Assembly (NCBI GenBank): GCA_910586835.1
Contig: CAJUJU010000007.1
Location: 1 to 64,000 of the forward strand
Direction: 5' to 3'
DNA: 64,000 nucleotides
Origin: an uncultured Acetatifactor sp.
Lineage (GTDB): Bacteria; Bacillota; Clostridia; Lachnospirales; Lachnospiraceae
Under the pieces are notes generated by a model. The model saw only the letters and a program-made list of their open reading frames with translations, searched no databases and was not told the origin of the DNA. The translations under genes were made by a program, and so were the position numbers. Of this stretch, positions 34,182-43,424 are shown piece by piece (positions within the stretch are counted from its first letter, which is position 1; every line of letters begins with the position of its first letter).

Positions 34182-35981
34182 TCAGCAAGACTGCTGCTCC
34201 CGGGCCGTAATCTTCAGGCACAGCTCTTCCAGCTGTTTCTCGTCCACCGTATTGGGCGCCTCCGACATCAGGCAGGATGCATCCTTCACTTTGGGGAAAG
34301 CGATCACCTCACGGATGCTTTCCGCCTTCACCAGAAGCATCACAAAGCGGTCCAGACCGATGGCAAGCCCCGCGTGGGGCGGTACTCCGTACCGGAAGGC
34401 ATCCAGCAGGAAGCCAAACTGCTCGTGCGCCTTCTCGTCGGTAAAGCCCAGCGCCCGGAACATCCGCTCCTGCACGTCGCTCTGGAAGATTCTGACGCTT
34501 CCGCCGCCTAGCTCCACGCCGTTTAAGACAATATCGTACGCCTTGGCGCGGACACTGCCGGGATCGGACTCCAGCCGCTCCAGATCCTCCTCCATGGGCA
34601 TGGTGAAGGGATGATGCATGGCCACAAAACGCTCCTCCTCATCACTCCACTCAAACTGAGGGAACTGTGTCACCCACAGGAAATGAAACTTATCCTGATC
34701 CACCAGGCCCAGCTGTTCCGCCAGCTCACAGCGAAGCGCCCCCAACACCGACCAGACTGTTTTGAGTCTGTCCGCCGCAAAGAGCAGCAGGTCACCCTTC
34801 TCGCCTCCCATGGCCGTGACCAGTTTCTCCAGTTCTTCCTGGGTCATGAACTTTGCAAAGGAGGATTTATAAGTACCGTCAGACAAAACGGACAGATAAG
34901 CCAGACCCTTTGCACCGTAACCCTTTGCAAATTCCACCAGGGCGTCGATCTTTTTCCTGGGCATTTCCGCCTGTCCCTTTACATTGATACCCCGCACACT
35001 GCCGCCGGCCTCCAGCGCCCCGGTAAAGACACCGAAGCCGCAGCCTGCCACCACCCCGGACACATCCACCAGCTCCATGCCGAAGCGGGTATCGGGCTTG
35101 TCGGAACCAAAGCGATCCATAGCCTCCTTCCAAGTCATGCGCGGAATGGGCAGCGAAACCTCCAGCCCGATGGCCTCCCTGCACACCTTCGCCACCATGC
35201 GTTCGGTGGCATCAATCACATCGTCCACATCCACAAAAGACATCTCCAGATCCACCTGCGTGAACTCCGGCTGTCTGTCCGCCCGCAGATCCTCATCCCG
35301 GAAACACCTGGCAATCTGGAAGTAACGGTCATAGCCGGAGCACATGAGAAGCTGCTTGAAGATCTGCGGAGACTGCGGCAGCGCATAAAAGCTGCCCGGA
35401 TGCACCCTGCTGGGCACCAGATAATCCCTGGCCCCCTCCGGGGTGGACTTATTCAGAATGGGGGTCTCAATCTCCAGAAATCCCTCCTCACTTAAGAAGG
35501 CCCGGATGGTGGTGGCAATCCTGCTGCGCAGCATCAGATTCCGCTGCAGATCCGGTCTTCTCAGATCCAGATAACGATACTTCAGCCGAAGCTCCTCCTT
35601 CGTCCTGGAGTCTGCCTCGATGGGGAAGGGCGGCGTCTCCGCCTCTGCCAGGATGCGGATCTGTGCGGCCCGCACCTCAATCTCCCCGGTGGCGAGATTC
35701 TCGTTCACCGCGCCGCTTCGTCTCTCCACCTTCCCTGTCACGGCGATGACATACTCACTCCTGACCTTCTCCGCCTTCGCAAAATTACCGGCTCCGCAGT
35801 CGCTCTCCTCAAAGATAAGCTGCAGGATTCCCGAGCGGTCCCTCAGATCCACAAAGATGATGCCGCCCTTGTTCCTCTGCTTCTGCACCCATCCCATGAC
35901 GGTGACCGTCTCCCCTGCATTTGCCGCGGAAAGCTCTCCGCAGCGACAGGATCTCTTCCATCCCTTCATTGACTCTGCCAT
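34182..35981 (-). CDS. aspS: Aspartyl-tRNA synthetase
   Basis: 599 aa bacterial-type AspRS: N-terminal OB fold (VMGWVQKQRNKGGIIFVDLRDRSG), class II motifs with YRYLDLRRPDLQ, PQSPQIFKQLLM and FRDEDLRADRQPEFTQVD, the inserted GAD domain (about 290-430), and GLAIGLDRFVMLL at the end. Whether it also charges Asn (needing GatCAB) cannot be told here. It follows hisS with a 65-base gap, an order common in Firmicutes. Confidence 0.96.
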   Translation of the reverse strand: MAESMKGWKRSCRCGELSAANAGETVTVMGWVQKQRNKGGIIFVDLRDRSGILQLIFEESDCGAGNFAKAEKVRSEYVIAVTGKVERRSGAVNENLATGEIEVRAAQIRILAEAETPPFPIEADSRTKEELRLKYRYLDLRRPDLQRNLMLRSRIATTIRAFLSEEGFLEIETPILNKSTPEGARDYLVPSRVHPGSFYALPQSPQIFKQLLMCSGYDRYFQIARCFRDEDLRADRQPEFTQVDLEMSFVDVDDVIDATERMVAKVCREAIGLEVSLPIPRMTWKEAMDRFGSDKPDTRFGMELVDVSGVVAGCGFGVFTGALEAGGSVRGINVKGQAEMPRKKIDALVEFAKGYGAKGLAYLSVLSDGTYKSSFAKFMTQEELEKLVTAMGGEKGDLLLFAADRLKTVWSVLGALRCELAEQLGLVDQDKFHFLWVTQFPQFEWSDEEERFVAMHHPFTMPMEEDLERLESDPGSVRAKAYDIVLNGVELGGGSVRIFQSDVQERMFRALGFTDEKAHEQFGFLLDAFRYGVPPHAGLAIGLDRFVMLLVKAESIREVIAFPKVKDASCLMSEAPNTVDEKQLEELCLKITAREQQSC

Positions 35982-36046
35982 AATCCATCCCTCGATTTCT
36001 GCCCCTTGGGGCTGTCTTTTCCCATGCGTTTTTAAGACGCACCTTC

Positions 36047-37309
36047 TCAGTTCTTCAGCGCTTCCCTGTAGAACTCCGCAAATTCTTCATAGCCTTCCGC
36101 CGTCAGCTGTTCCTTCTGAAACTTCTTGTTCTTGTTCATTCTTGCCACCAGCACCTGACTGCCGTCCTGTCTGGCCTCCTGCGCCCTGCCGATGATATCG
36201 CACAGCGCCTGTCCGCCCACGCCCTTCTCAATCAGATAGGCAATCTTTTTCGGCGGCTTCGGCACCTGGAAACCGCTCTCCATCAACAGCAGAATGATCC
36301 GCTCAAACCCGATGGAAAAACCGCAGGCCGGAACGTCCTGTCCGGTGAATTTTCCCACCATCCTGTCGTATCTGCCGCCTCCTCCGCATGCCGCACCGAA
36401 CTGCGGCATGGAAATCTCAAAGATCGTTCCCGTATAATAGGACATGCCCCGCACCAGCGTCGCATCGAATACCATCTTAAAATCCGCACTCCTGGTAGCG
36501 CTTACACTGTCGATAATCTCCTGAAGCCCCTCTGCCACGGAAGGCTCCAGGACACCCTCCAGCGTCTGTGCCAGGTAGGCCACCCCGTTTTCCTGCCGGC
36601 CCAGGCTGTCGTACAGTCCCAGATATTTTTTTACCGTCTCTTCCGCAAAGCCCTTCTCCAGAAGCTCTGCCTCCACGCCTTCCACGCCGATTTTATCCAT
36701 CTTATCCAGCGTGATGAAAACGCTGTCGAAGGAATCCTCCGCAAACCCGCTCCAGGCCGCCATGGCCTTTAAGATCTGCCTGTCGTTGATCCTGATCTCA
36801 AAGTCCCGGAAGCCCAGTCTGCCGAGGGTGGTGGTGGTAGCCAGGATCAGCTCGATCTCCGCCAGGTTGGAGGCCTCCCCCAGAATGTCGATATCGCATT
36901 GGGTAAACTGGCGGTAACGGCCCCTCTGCGGCCTGTCAGCCCGCCAGACACTGCCCATTTGAAGCGCTTTGAAAGGTGCGGGCAGCTGTGCCGCATTGTT
37001 GGAATAAAAACGTACCAGCGGTACGGTCAGATCATACCGCAGACCGCTGTCCGCCACCTCCTCCTCGGTAACGGCCTGTGCCACATTCAGTTTCTCGCCT
37101 CTCTTCAATATTTTAAATATCAGCTTTTCATTGTCTCCGCCCTGTTTGCTGGTCAGATTTGCCAGGTTCTCCACACAGGGGGTCTCAATGGAGGTAAATC
37201 CGAATTTTCCGTAGGTCTCCCGGATCACGCCCGCCACATAGTCGCGAAGCTGCATCTCCTGCGGCAGAATGTCCTTCATTCCGGTGACCGGCTTTTTTGA
37301 AAGTGCCAT
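36047..37309 (-). CDS. hisS: Histidyl-tRNA synthetase
   Basis: 420 aa class II synthetase. It shows KPVTGMKDILPQE at the N-terminus, YDLTVPLVRF, RADRPQRGRYRQFTQCDIDILG (motif 2), the histidine loop VRGMSYYTGTIFEI, ACGGGGRYDRMVGKFTG and a C-terminal anticodon domain. GGGAG lies before the ATG at 37309. First gene of hisS-aspS-PPTase-ABC-ABC, with its own strong promoter. Confidence 0.96.
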   Translation of the reverse strand: MALSKKPVTGMKDILPQEMQLRDYVAGVIRETYGKFGFTSIETPCVENLANLTSKQGGDNEKLIFKILKRGEKLNVAQAVTEEEVADSGLRYDLTVPLVRFYSNNAAQLPAPFKALQMGSVWRADRPQRGRYRQFTQCDIDILGEASNLAEIELILATTTTLGRLGFRDFEIRINDRQILKAMAAWSGFAEDSFDSVFITLDKMDKIGVEGVEAELLEKGFAEETVKKYLGLYDSLGRQENGVAYLAQTLEGVLEPSVAEGLQEIIDSVSATRSADFKMVFDATLVRGMSYYTGTIFEISMPQFGAACGGGGRYDRMVGKFTGQDVPACGFSIGFERIILLLMESGFQVPKPPKKIAYLIEKGVGGQALCDIIGRAQEARQDGSQVLVARMNKNKKFQKEQLTAEGYEEFAEFYREALKN

Positions 37310-37348
37310 CTCGTCTCCCTCTTTCTTCTATATTTTTAAACTGTTATC

Positions 37349-37377
37349 ATGATACTTTCTTTCCTGCTCACTGTCAA
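37349..37377 (-). promoter_or_regulatory. hisS promoter
   Basis: Minus strand: -35 TTGACA (37372-37377), 17-base spacer, -10 TATCAT (37349-37354), ending 39 bases before the hisS ATG. There is no room for a T-box leader, so histidine-responsive T-box control is unlikely at this promoter. Confidence 0.85.
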
Positions 37378-37408
37378 TATGCAACCACCCGCAGGGAACG
37401 GGCTGCCC

Positions 37409-38953
37409 TCACAGAGAATCTCTTTCCAGGCTGCACTCCAGAGCGAAGAGCTCCCTCTTACGCTCCAGCATTTCCTCCAGCTTCTCCAGATACAGCTTCA
37501 CATCCTTCACGTTTTCCCTGCGCTCGATCCTGCCGTCCGGCAGCACCAGCTTGGTGATGCTTCCCGCCCCCAGGGCCATGACGGTCTGCACCTCCTCCAT
37601 AATGAGAATATTGTACAGCCCCAGCTTCCCCTCCCTGGCATAGCCCACATTTTCAAGGTTCCCCGACATGTTTTTCTGACGGTAGAGATAATAGGGAACC
37701 ATGCCCAGTCTCGCCGCGCCCCGGGCCGCAATTTCCATGGTCTCGTCCGTATTGTGCAGCATCACCGCCCGATTCTCCTGAATCCAGCGGTTCAGCCGGG
37801 ATGCCCGCTTTACGGCCAGAGAATGCACCGTCAGACTGTCCGGCGCAAGCTCCACCACCCGGTCTATGGTGCGCTGTACATCCGCCTCCAGCTCTCCCGG
37901 GAGCCCCAGGATCAGATCCATATTGATATTGTCAAAGCCAGTCTGCCGGGCCAGGGCATACGCCTCCTCCACCTGTTTCACGCTGGCATTTCTCCCTATG
38001 ATGTCCAGCGTTTCCTGCTTCATGGTCTGAGGATTTACCGAAATTCTCGTCACTTTCTGCCGATACAGCACCTGTAGCTTCTCCGGGGTAATGCTGTCCG
38101 CACGGCCCGCCTCCACGGTAAATTCCTGCACCGTCGAAAAATCAAACCGATCCTTCAGCGCCGTAATCAGGCGGTCCAGCTGTTCCGCCTCCAGGGTGGT
38201 GGGAGTGCCGCCCCCGATGTAGACACAGTCCAGCGTCCTGCCCGCATACTGCCCCGCCACAAGATCCATCTCCCGGATCAGGCAATCTATATAGGCGTCC
38301 ACGATCTTCCGATACCCCCCTATGGGAAAGGAAGTAAAGGAACAATAGAGACAGGTGGTGGGACAGAAAGGAATGCCTACATAAAGGCTATAACCGGCTT
38401 CGCCAAAGCCTCGGCTATAACCGGCTTCGCTATACCCTCGGCTGTATCCGGCTTCGCTATACCCTCCACGGTGCAGCCTGGACAGCAGTTCCCGCTCTCT
38501 GGCCGCGATATCCACGGAAAGCGCCGCCTTCCCGGTGCTGACAAAATGTTTCTCCTGGTAATGCCGGATGATCTCCTCCCGGCTCCTGCCCTCCTCCAGA
38601 AATCCGTATGCAATCTTGGTGGGGCGGATCCCTGTGAGATTGCCCCAGGGAAGCTCCTTTCCCGTCTCCTTTGAAAGCACCTGGTACAGGAACTTCTTGA
38701 ACCCTTCCTTCAATCTTTCCTGTGCCCGGACGCCCTCCTCCACCTCCAGACGGTATTCTCTTCCGTCTATGGCAAGTACCGCCTCTCTCCCGGAAACATT
38801 GATCCGGATCCGAGCCGCCCTTGACAGCTCCTCCCGTCTGTCCTCCCGGCTCTCGGGCGTCAGCACCGTCACCTGCTCCTCCGGAAAAAAGGACTTCACC
38901 AGGGCGTGTACATCATATTCATAGTTCTCTCGGTTCAAATCCACAATCAACAT
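37409..38953 (-). CDS. hemZ: Coproporphyrinogen dehydrogenase HemZ (radical SAM)
   Basis: 514 aa HemN/HemW-related radical SAM protein. The FeS triad is Cys197, Cys201 and Cys204 in GIPFCPTTCLYCSF, followed by YIGGGTPTTLEAEQLD and the HemN-type LILGLPGELEADVQRT. Residues about 165-190 consist of three copies of a 9-residue unit directly before the catalytic domain. HemZ is assigned to anaerobic coproporphyrinogen oxidation, but many gut clostridia keep it without full heme synthesis. It follows the transglutaminase gene by 64 bases. Confidence 0.9.
   Translation of the reverse strand: MLIVDLNRENYEYDVHALVKSFFPEEQVTVLTPESREDRREELSRAARIRINVSGREAVLAIDGREYRLEVEEGVRAQERLKEGFKKFLYQVLSKETGKELPWGNLTGIRPTKIAYGFLEEGRSREEIIRHYQEKHFVSTGKAALSVDIAARERELLSRLHRGGYSEAGYSRGYSEAGYSRGFGEAGYSLYVGIPFCPTTCLYCSFTSFPIGGYRKIVDAYIDCLIREMDLVAGQYAGRTLDCVYIGGGTPTTLEAEQLDRLITALKDRFDFSTVQEFTVEAGRADSITPEKLQVLYRQKVTRISVNPQTMKQETLDIIGRNASVKQVEEAYALARQTGFDNINMDLILGLPGELEADVQRTIDRVVELAPDSLTVHSLAVKRASRLNRWIQENRAVMLHNTDETMEIAARGAARLGMVPYYLYRQKNMSGNLENVGYAREGKLGLYNILIMEEVQTVMALGAGSITKLVLPDGRIERRENVKDVKLYLEKLEEMLERKRELFALECSLERDSL
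38386..38466. repeat. Three 27-bp tandem units inside hemZ
   Basis: Units at 38386-38412, 38413-38439 and 38440-38466, nearly identical, all in frame. They encode the EAGYSRGYS / EAGYSRGFG / EAGYS-type repeat just before the radical SAM cysteines. Multiples of three keep the frame, so copy-number change would alter linker length only. Confidence 0.92.
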
Positions 38954-39017
38954 TTTCTCCGCAAAACCTCCGTCCTCCCGTACTGGTTACTGCCTGCCTC
39001 CCGGTTCGTTCTCCGCA

Positions 39018-41420
39018 TCAGTCGTACAGGAAACGCAGACATCTGTAAAAGGGTTTCTTATAAGCGGGAAGGCCTCCGTACTCCTCCCTGACAAGTCTTC
39101 TGAAAAACTCCCGGGCCTCCCGCAGTTCCTCTTCCTCCGGCGCATGTTCTCCGAAGCTGCTCTTTTCCAGAAGCAGACGGAAGGCGCAGGCCGCCTCATC
39201 GTCCGCCTTCAGTCTTCCCGCGTTTCCCGCCACCCAAAGCAGCCGACGCAGATTCCGGTACAGCAGAAACACCTTTTCCCTGTTCCCCGCTCTGCCAAAC
39301 CTTCTCCGACAGCTGTTCCGGGCCAGCCGGGCCGTACCCACTACAAGCAGAACAAAACAGGACGACGCCAAAAAGCACATCAGAAAAATCCGAAAAGCCT
39401 CACTCTGCCAGAAGGCGCTCCCCGATTCAGACTTGCGCAGCTTCTGTCCCTTTTTCATATCGGGCAGAGTCCCTCCCGGATTTCCCTCCGGCCTTTCCTC
39501 CTGGTTCTCCCCCTCGCCTGTGAACTGTTCTCCCGGCCTGCCCACAGGCTTTTTGACCGGTTCCGGCAGCTCGTCCTCCGGGAGCGTTCCGGGCATCTCG
39601 TCCTCCTCCGCCTCCCCGGCTGTTTCGATATGCTCCGGTATGTCCCCCTGGGAAAAAGCGCCGGACAGCTGTCCTGACAGCTCCAGCTGCTCCATGGAAT
39701 TGTCCTCTGTAAAAGCCACTGCTCCCGGTGTCATCTCCACTGGGATCCATCCCACCCCGTCCAGATAGACCTCCGTCCAGGCATGTGCCTGCATGTCCGT
39801 AAGAACCGCCGTATAATTTCCGTCCTCATCCCTGGAAAATGTATCCGCAGACGCCGTATAGCCTGCAGCATATCTGGCCGGCACCCCCAGATACCGCAGG
39901 ATCAGTACTCCCGCCGATGCAAAATGGGCGCAGTATCCCTGATGGCTTTCCAGCAGAAAATATTCCACAAAGTCCTCTCCCGTGGGCGGGCTTCCAACAT
40001 CCAGATTGTAAACCGCCCTCTGTCTCAAAAAGACCAGCGTCTCTGTCACACTATCATACACGCTGCCCCCCTGAAGCTCCGATTCCTCCAGCAACGCCGT
40101 AAGCGCCGGAAACTGCTCTTTGGGATACTGGCAAAAAGTGTCGTAAACATATTCCCTGTATCGGCTCTCCTGCAGGGCCATATCTCCCGCAAGCCCTTTC
40201 GCATCGTGATATCCTTCCGGCGCGTAGTAAGGGAACTCGTATTGGGAACTCCTTCTCTCTGCGGTCTGATCCCAGTGCACACGGTACTCCGCCGGCAGTT
40301 CTGCTCCAAAGGGATACAGACTGTAGCTTCCGGCCCCGGCAAGTTCCTCCACCCGGACAAAACCGGCGGCACCGTTCCGAAAGGCCTCGTGGGTCATATT
40401 GACCAGAATTCTGCCGCTCTCCGGCAGTTCCCATCCCTGCTCCTTATAGTACTTTGTCAGAGACGCGTCTCTGTCCGCCCGCCACCGATCCCCGGCATAA
40501 TCCTTTCCCACAAAGCCTCTCAGGTAAACTGCCCTTTCCGGCGCCTCATTCAGCGTCACGCGGTAGATTTCCTGCCATGTATACATTACGGCATTCTCTC
40601 TGGTCAGTTCTCCCGTCACATCCACGCTGCTGCCCGCTCCCGGGCCAAACGAAAAAACACTCTGTATCTGCGGAATCCATTCCTCATTAATCAACCTGCT
40701 CAGCTCCACCCGGTCTTCCAGAATCTCCTCATACGTTTTGTCAAACACCGGGAGCAGAAAACGCCACACTGCCATCATGATGATCCCCAGCACTGCCATA
40801 TCCAGGAGCACGGCAGCCATTGCAGCCCGTTCACTCTCCCGGTACGCCTTCCTGACCACCACTGCCCCCAGTCCCAGCACACAGGGAATCAGAAACCGGT
40901 ACTCCGGAAATTCATCCAGACCGCAGGATGCAATGAACCAGACGGCATCCGCCAGCACCACAGCCGGCACATGGGAACGCAGCATCCCATACCCCAGCAG
41001 GAGAAGATAAGGCAAAAGCACCGCAAGTATGCCAAGGGTGGCAGCCCGCTCCATAAATACCGCGTCCCGCTCCATGGTCCAACCCCAGATCATTACAATT
41101 CCATATCGTTCATCCAGCCTGGAAACAGTGGACGAAAGCGCCCACGCCAGACTGTTGAGAAACGTCTTCCGGAACAAAAGCAGCACCGCGCAATAGACTG
41201 CCAGCAGCACCACAGACCGGACAAGGAAGCTTCTGTGCCTTCCCCCCAGCCAGAACACCACGGTAAAAGCACACAGAAGCAAAAGCCCGCAAAAAAACAG
41301 CCCCTCGTTCAGCACGGTCGTCCACTCCTGCAGCACAACCGTCAAAAGCGCTCCCACCGCTCCGGCAGTATTCATCAGAAACAGAACTATGGAAAAAAGC
41401 AGGCTCTTATTATTCTTCAT
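39018..41420 (-). CDS. Membrane-bound transglutaminase-like protein (DUF3488/DUF4129 architecture)
   Basis: 800 aa. The N-terminal block of about six helices (about 6-230) is followed by an outer transglutaminase-like domain (about 420-600) with catalytic Cys in HQGYCAHFASAGVLILRYLG and His in MQAHAWTEVYLDG. The third position reads WIPVEMTPG, with Glu where Asp is usual. An acidic/Pro-rich linker, one more helix (about 675-695) and a cytoplasmic DUF4129-like tail follow. ATG at 41420 overlaps the DUF58 gene by 11 bases. Forms a module with MoxR and DUF58 genes. Confidence 0.88.
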   Translation of the reverse strand: MKNNKSLLFSIVLFLMNTAGAVGALLTVVLQEWTTVLNEGLFFCGLLLLCAFTVVFWLGGRHRSFLVRSVVLLAVYCAVLLLFRKTFLNSLAWALSSTVSRLDERYGIVMIWGWTMERDAVFMERAATLGILAVLLPYLLLLGYGMLRSHVPAVVLADAVWFIASCGLDEFPEYRFLIPCVLGLGAVVVRKAYRESERAAMAAVLLDMAVLGIIMMAVWRFLLPVFDKTYEEILEDRVELSRLINEEWIPQIQSVFSFGPGAGSSVDVTGELTRENAVMYTWQEIYRVTLNEAPERAVYLRGFVGKDYAGDRWRADRDASLTKYYKEQGWELPESGRILVNMTHEAFRNGAAGFVRVEELAGAGSYSLYPFGAELPAEYRVHWDQTAERRSSQYEFPYYAPEGYHDAKGLAGDMALQESRYREYVYDTFCQYPKEQFPALTALLEESELQGGSVYDSVTETLVFLRQRAVYNLDVGSPPTGEDFVEYFLLESHQGYCAHFASAGVLILRYLGVPARYAAGYTASADTFSRDEDGNYTAVLTDMQAHAWTEVYLDGVGWIPVEMTPGAVAFTEDNSMEQLELSGQLSGAFSQGDIPEHIETAGEAEEDEMPGTLPEDELPEPVKKPVGRPGEQFTGEGENQEERPEGNPGGTLPDMKKGQKLRKSESGSAFWQSEAFRIFLMCFLASSCFVLLVVGTARLARNSCRRRFGRAGNREKVFLLYRNLRRLLWVAGNAGRLKADDEAACAFRLLLEKSSFGEHAPEEEELREAREFFRRLVREEYGGLPAYKKPFYRCLRFLYD

Positions 41421-42402
41421 ACGCACATTGCTCTCCCAGATATAATCTGCCGTCCGCCTCCAGATGACAGCCCCGCAGCCGCTGTCCAAGCGCCTCCTCC
41501 GACTGCAGCTTCCCCACTTTCTCCACACACAGAAGCTGTCTGATACAGGAAAGCACATCCCCCGTCGACTCGATCCTGCTTCCGCAGAGACTTCCTGCCT
41601 GCACCCAGCTCACCTGAAACCCGCCCATGTCCTGCCCCACCATAAACAACAGCAGCGAAAAGGCCTTATCCAGAAAAAGATCCCTCTTTTCCTCCGACTG
41701 CAGTTCCTCTGTCATATGTAAAAACAGATTCAAACCGCTCTCCGGCTGAAAGTCCCTGACCTGCAGCTCCTCCGCTCTGGCCGTCAGCTTCCAGTGCACG
41801 CTTCTCAGACTATCCCCGGGGCGATAGTCCCTGACCAGATAGTCTCCGTCTTCCCCGTCCTGATACATCCTCATACAATTGACCAGAAACTCCGCCTCAT
41901 CCGGGCGCACCGGCGCGGCAATCGGCAAAATCCAGACCGACAGATTCCCCTTTTTTCTCACCGGCAGGGCAAACAGACCCAGACAGTCAAAAATCCTGGC
42001 GCCCGTTACCCTGAAACGGGCTTGTCCGCAGTGCTTCGCCTCAAAGTCAAGATCAAAGGGCCGTACCCTGCCGCCCACTCCATGCAGACGGCCCCGCTGA
42101 TTCGTTCTGCCGCTCCCCGGCGCCTCTTCCGAAAGCTTCACCTGCACTCCGGCGACAGGCAGCAATCCCCTGTTCACCGCCTTCACCGGAAGCCTGATGT
42201 ATTCGCCCCGGCCCACGAAAACCGTAGACTCCTCCAGCTCCACGCTGCAAAACGGAGCTCTCACAAGCAGAAAAACCAGGCATACCGCCGGAATTACCAG
42301 CAGAATGCCCAGCAAAAAACGCAGTCCCTGAAAGGTGTAGAGCAGCATGATCCAGACACAGGCCACCACTGTCAGAATGTAAAGAATTTTCCGTATCATC
42401 AT
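41410..42402 (-). CDS. DUF58 family membrane protein
   Basis: 330 aa. Two N-terminal helices (about 5-24, 26-47) are followed by a beta-rich region and the DUF58 signature DYRPGDSLRSVHWKLTARAEELQVRDFQPE. The C-terminal part is von Willebrand A-like. Such proteins are partners of MoxR ATPases and transglutaminase-like proteins. Begins directly after the moxR stop. Confidence 0.9.
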   Translation of the reverse strand: MMIRKILYILTVVACVWIMLLYTFQGLRFLLGILLVIPAVCLVFLLVRAPFCSVELEESTVFVGRGEYIRLPVKAVNRGLLPVAGVQVKLSEEAPGSGRTNQRGRLHGVGGRVRPFDLDFEAKHCGQARFRVTGARIFDCLGLFALPVRKKGNLSVWILPIAAPVRPDEAEFLVNCMRMYQDGEDGDYLVRDYRPGDSLRSVHWKLTARAEELQVRDFQPESGLNLFLHMTEELQSEEKRDLFLDKAFSLLLFMVGQDMGGFQVSWVQAGSLCGSRIESTGDVLSCIRQLLCVEKVGKLQSEEALGQRLRGCHLEADGRLYLGEQCAYEE

Positions 42403-43353
42403 CTAATACTTCTCTCCGGGCTTCGGCTCCGGGACACGCCGCAGAATCTCCTCCAAAAGCTCCGCCGCCGTCCTCTCGTTCAGCTTCGCCTTCTGGTTCA
42501 GTCGAATGCGGTGGATTCCCACATCCGGAAGCGCTTTTTTAACGTCCCCGGGCACCACATAATCCCTGTCCTGCAAAAAGGCGTAAGCCTGCGCCATCCT
42601 GCCCAGGGCCAACGTACCCCTGGGGCTCAATCCCAGCTCCAGATGTTCATGCGCTCTGGTGGCATCCGCCAGCGAAACCAGATACCGATAGATCGTGTCA
42701 TGGATGTAGATCTTCTCTGTCTCCGCCTGCATCTGCAGCAGACACGCCGGATCCGCCGCCGGCTCCACACTGTCCAAGGGTCTGTTTCCATGTCTGCTTT
42801 TCAAAAGAGCCACCTCGTCCTCCACGGAAGGATAGCCCATGCTGATACAGATGAGAAACCTGTCCATCTGCGCCTCCGGCAGACGCTGGGTCCCGGAAGC
42901 GCCTACGGGATTCTGCGTGGCCAGCACGACGAAGGGTTTCGGCACCTGTCGGGTCACCCCGTCCACGGTCACGCTCCCCTCTTCCATCACCTCCAGAAGC
43001 GCGGACTGTGTCTTTGGGGACGTTCTGTTGATCTCATCGGCCAGCAGCAGATTGCACATGACCACACCGGGATAATAGACAAACTTGCCGGTCTCCTTCC
43101 GGTACATGGAAAACCCTGTGATATCCGCAGGCATCACATCCGGCGTAAACTGTATCCTGTTGGACTGCAGGCCGAAAGCCCGTGAAAAAGCGATGGCCAT
43201 CTCTGTCTTGCCCACTCCGGGCACATCCTCCAGAAGCACATTTCCCCCTGCCAGGACAGCAGCCATCACCTTTTCGATACAATCGTCCTTCCCAACAATT
43301 ACCTTCCTGACCTCATCCATCACAAGACGGGCCATTCTGCTCTTTTCTTCCAC
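42403..43353 (-). CDS. MoxR-family AAA ATPase
   Basis: 316 aa chaperone-like ATPase: Walker A LEDVPGVGKTEMAIAFSRAF, Walker B LLLADEINRTSPKTQSALLEVMEEG, sensor 1 VLATQNP, and arginine-finger/sensor 2 LSPRGTLALGRMAQAYAFL. GTG at 43353 is chosen because AAAGG lies 9 bases upstream; a TTG at 43359 is only 3 bases from it. First gene of the MoxR-DUF58-transglutaminase set. Confidence 0.93.
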   Translation of the reverse strand: MEEKSRMARLVMDEVRKVIVGKDDCIEKVMAAVLAGGNVLLEDVPGVGKTEMAIAFSRAFGLQSNRIQFTPDVMPADITGFSMYRKETGKFVYYPGVVMCNLLLADEINRTSPKTQSALLEVMEEGSVTVDGVTRQVPKPFVVLATQNPVGASGTQRLPEAQMDRFLICISMGYPSVEDEVALLKSRHGNRPLDSVEPAADPACLLQMQAETEKIYIHDTIYRYLVSLADATRAHEHLELGLSPRGTLALGRMAQAYAFLQDRDYVVPGDVKKALPDVGIHRIRLNQKAKLNERTAAELLEEILRRVPEPKPGEKY

Positions 43354-43424
43354 TGTCAAAAACCTTTCTCCCCATCCGCGCCCTGCCGCCCCACGGCAGA
43401 CGCAGACTGTCTCTGAAGTTTGTC

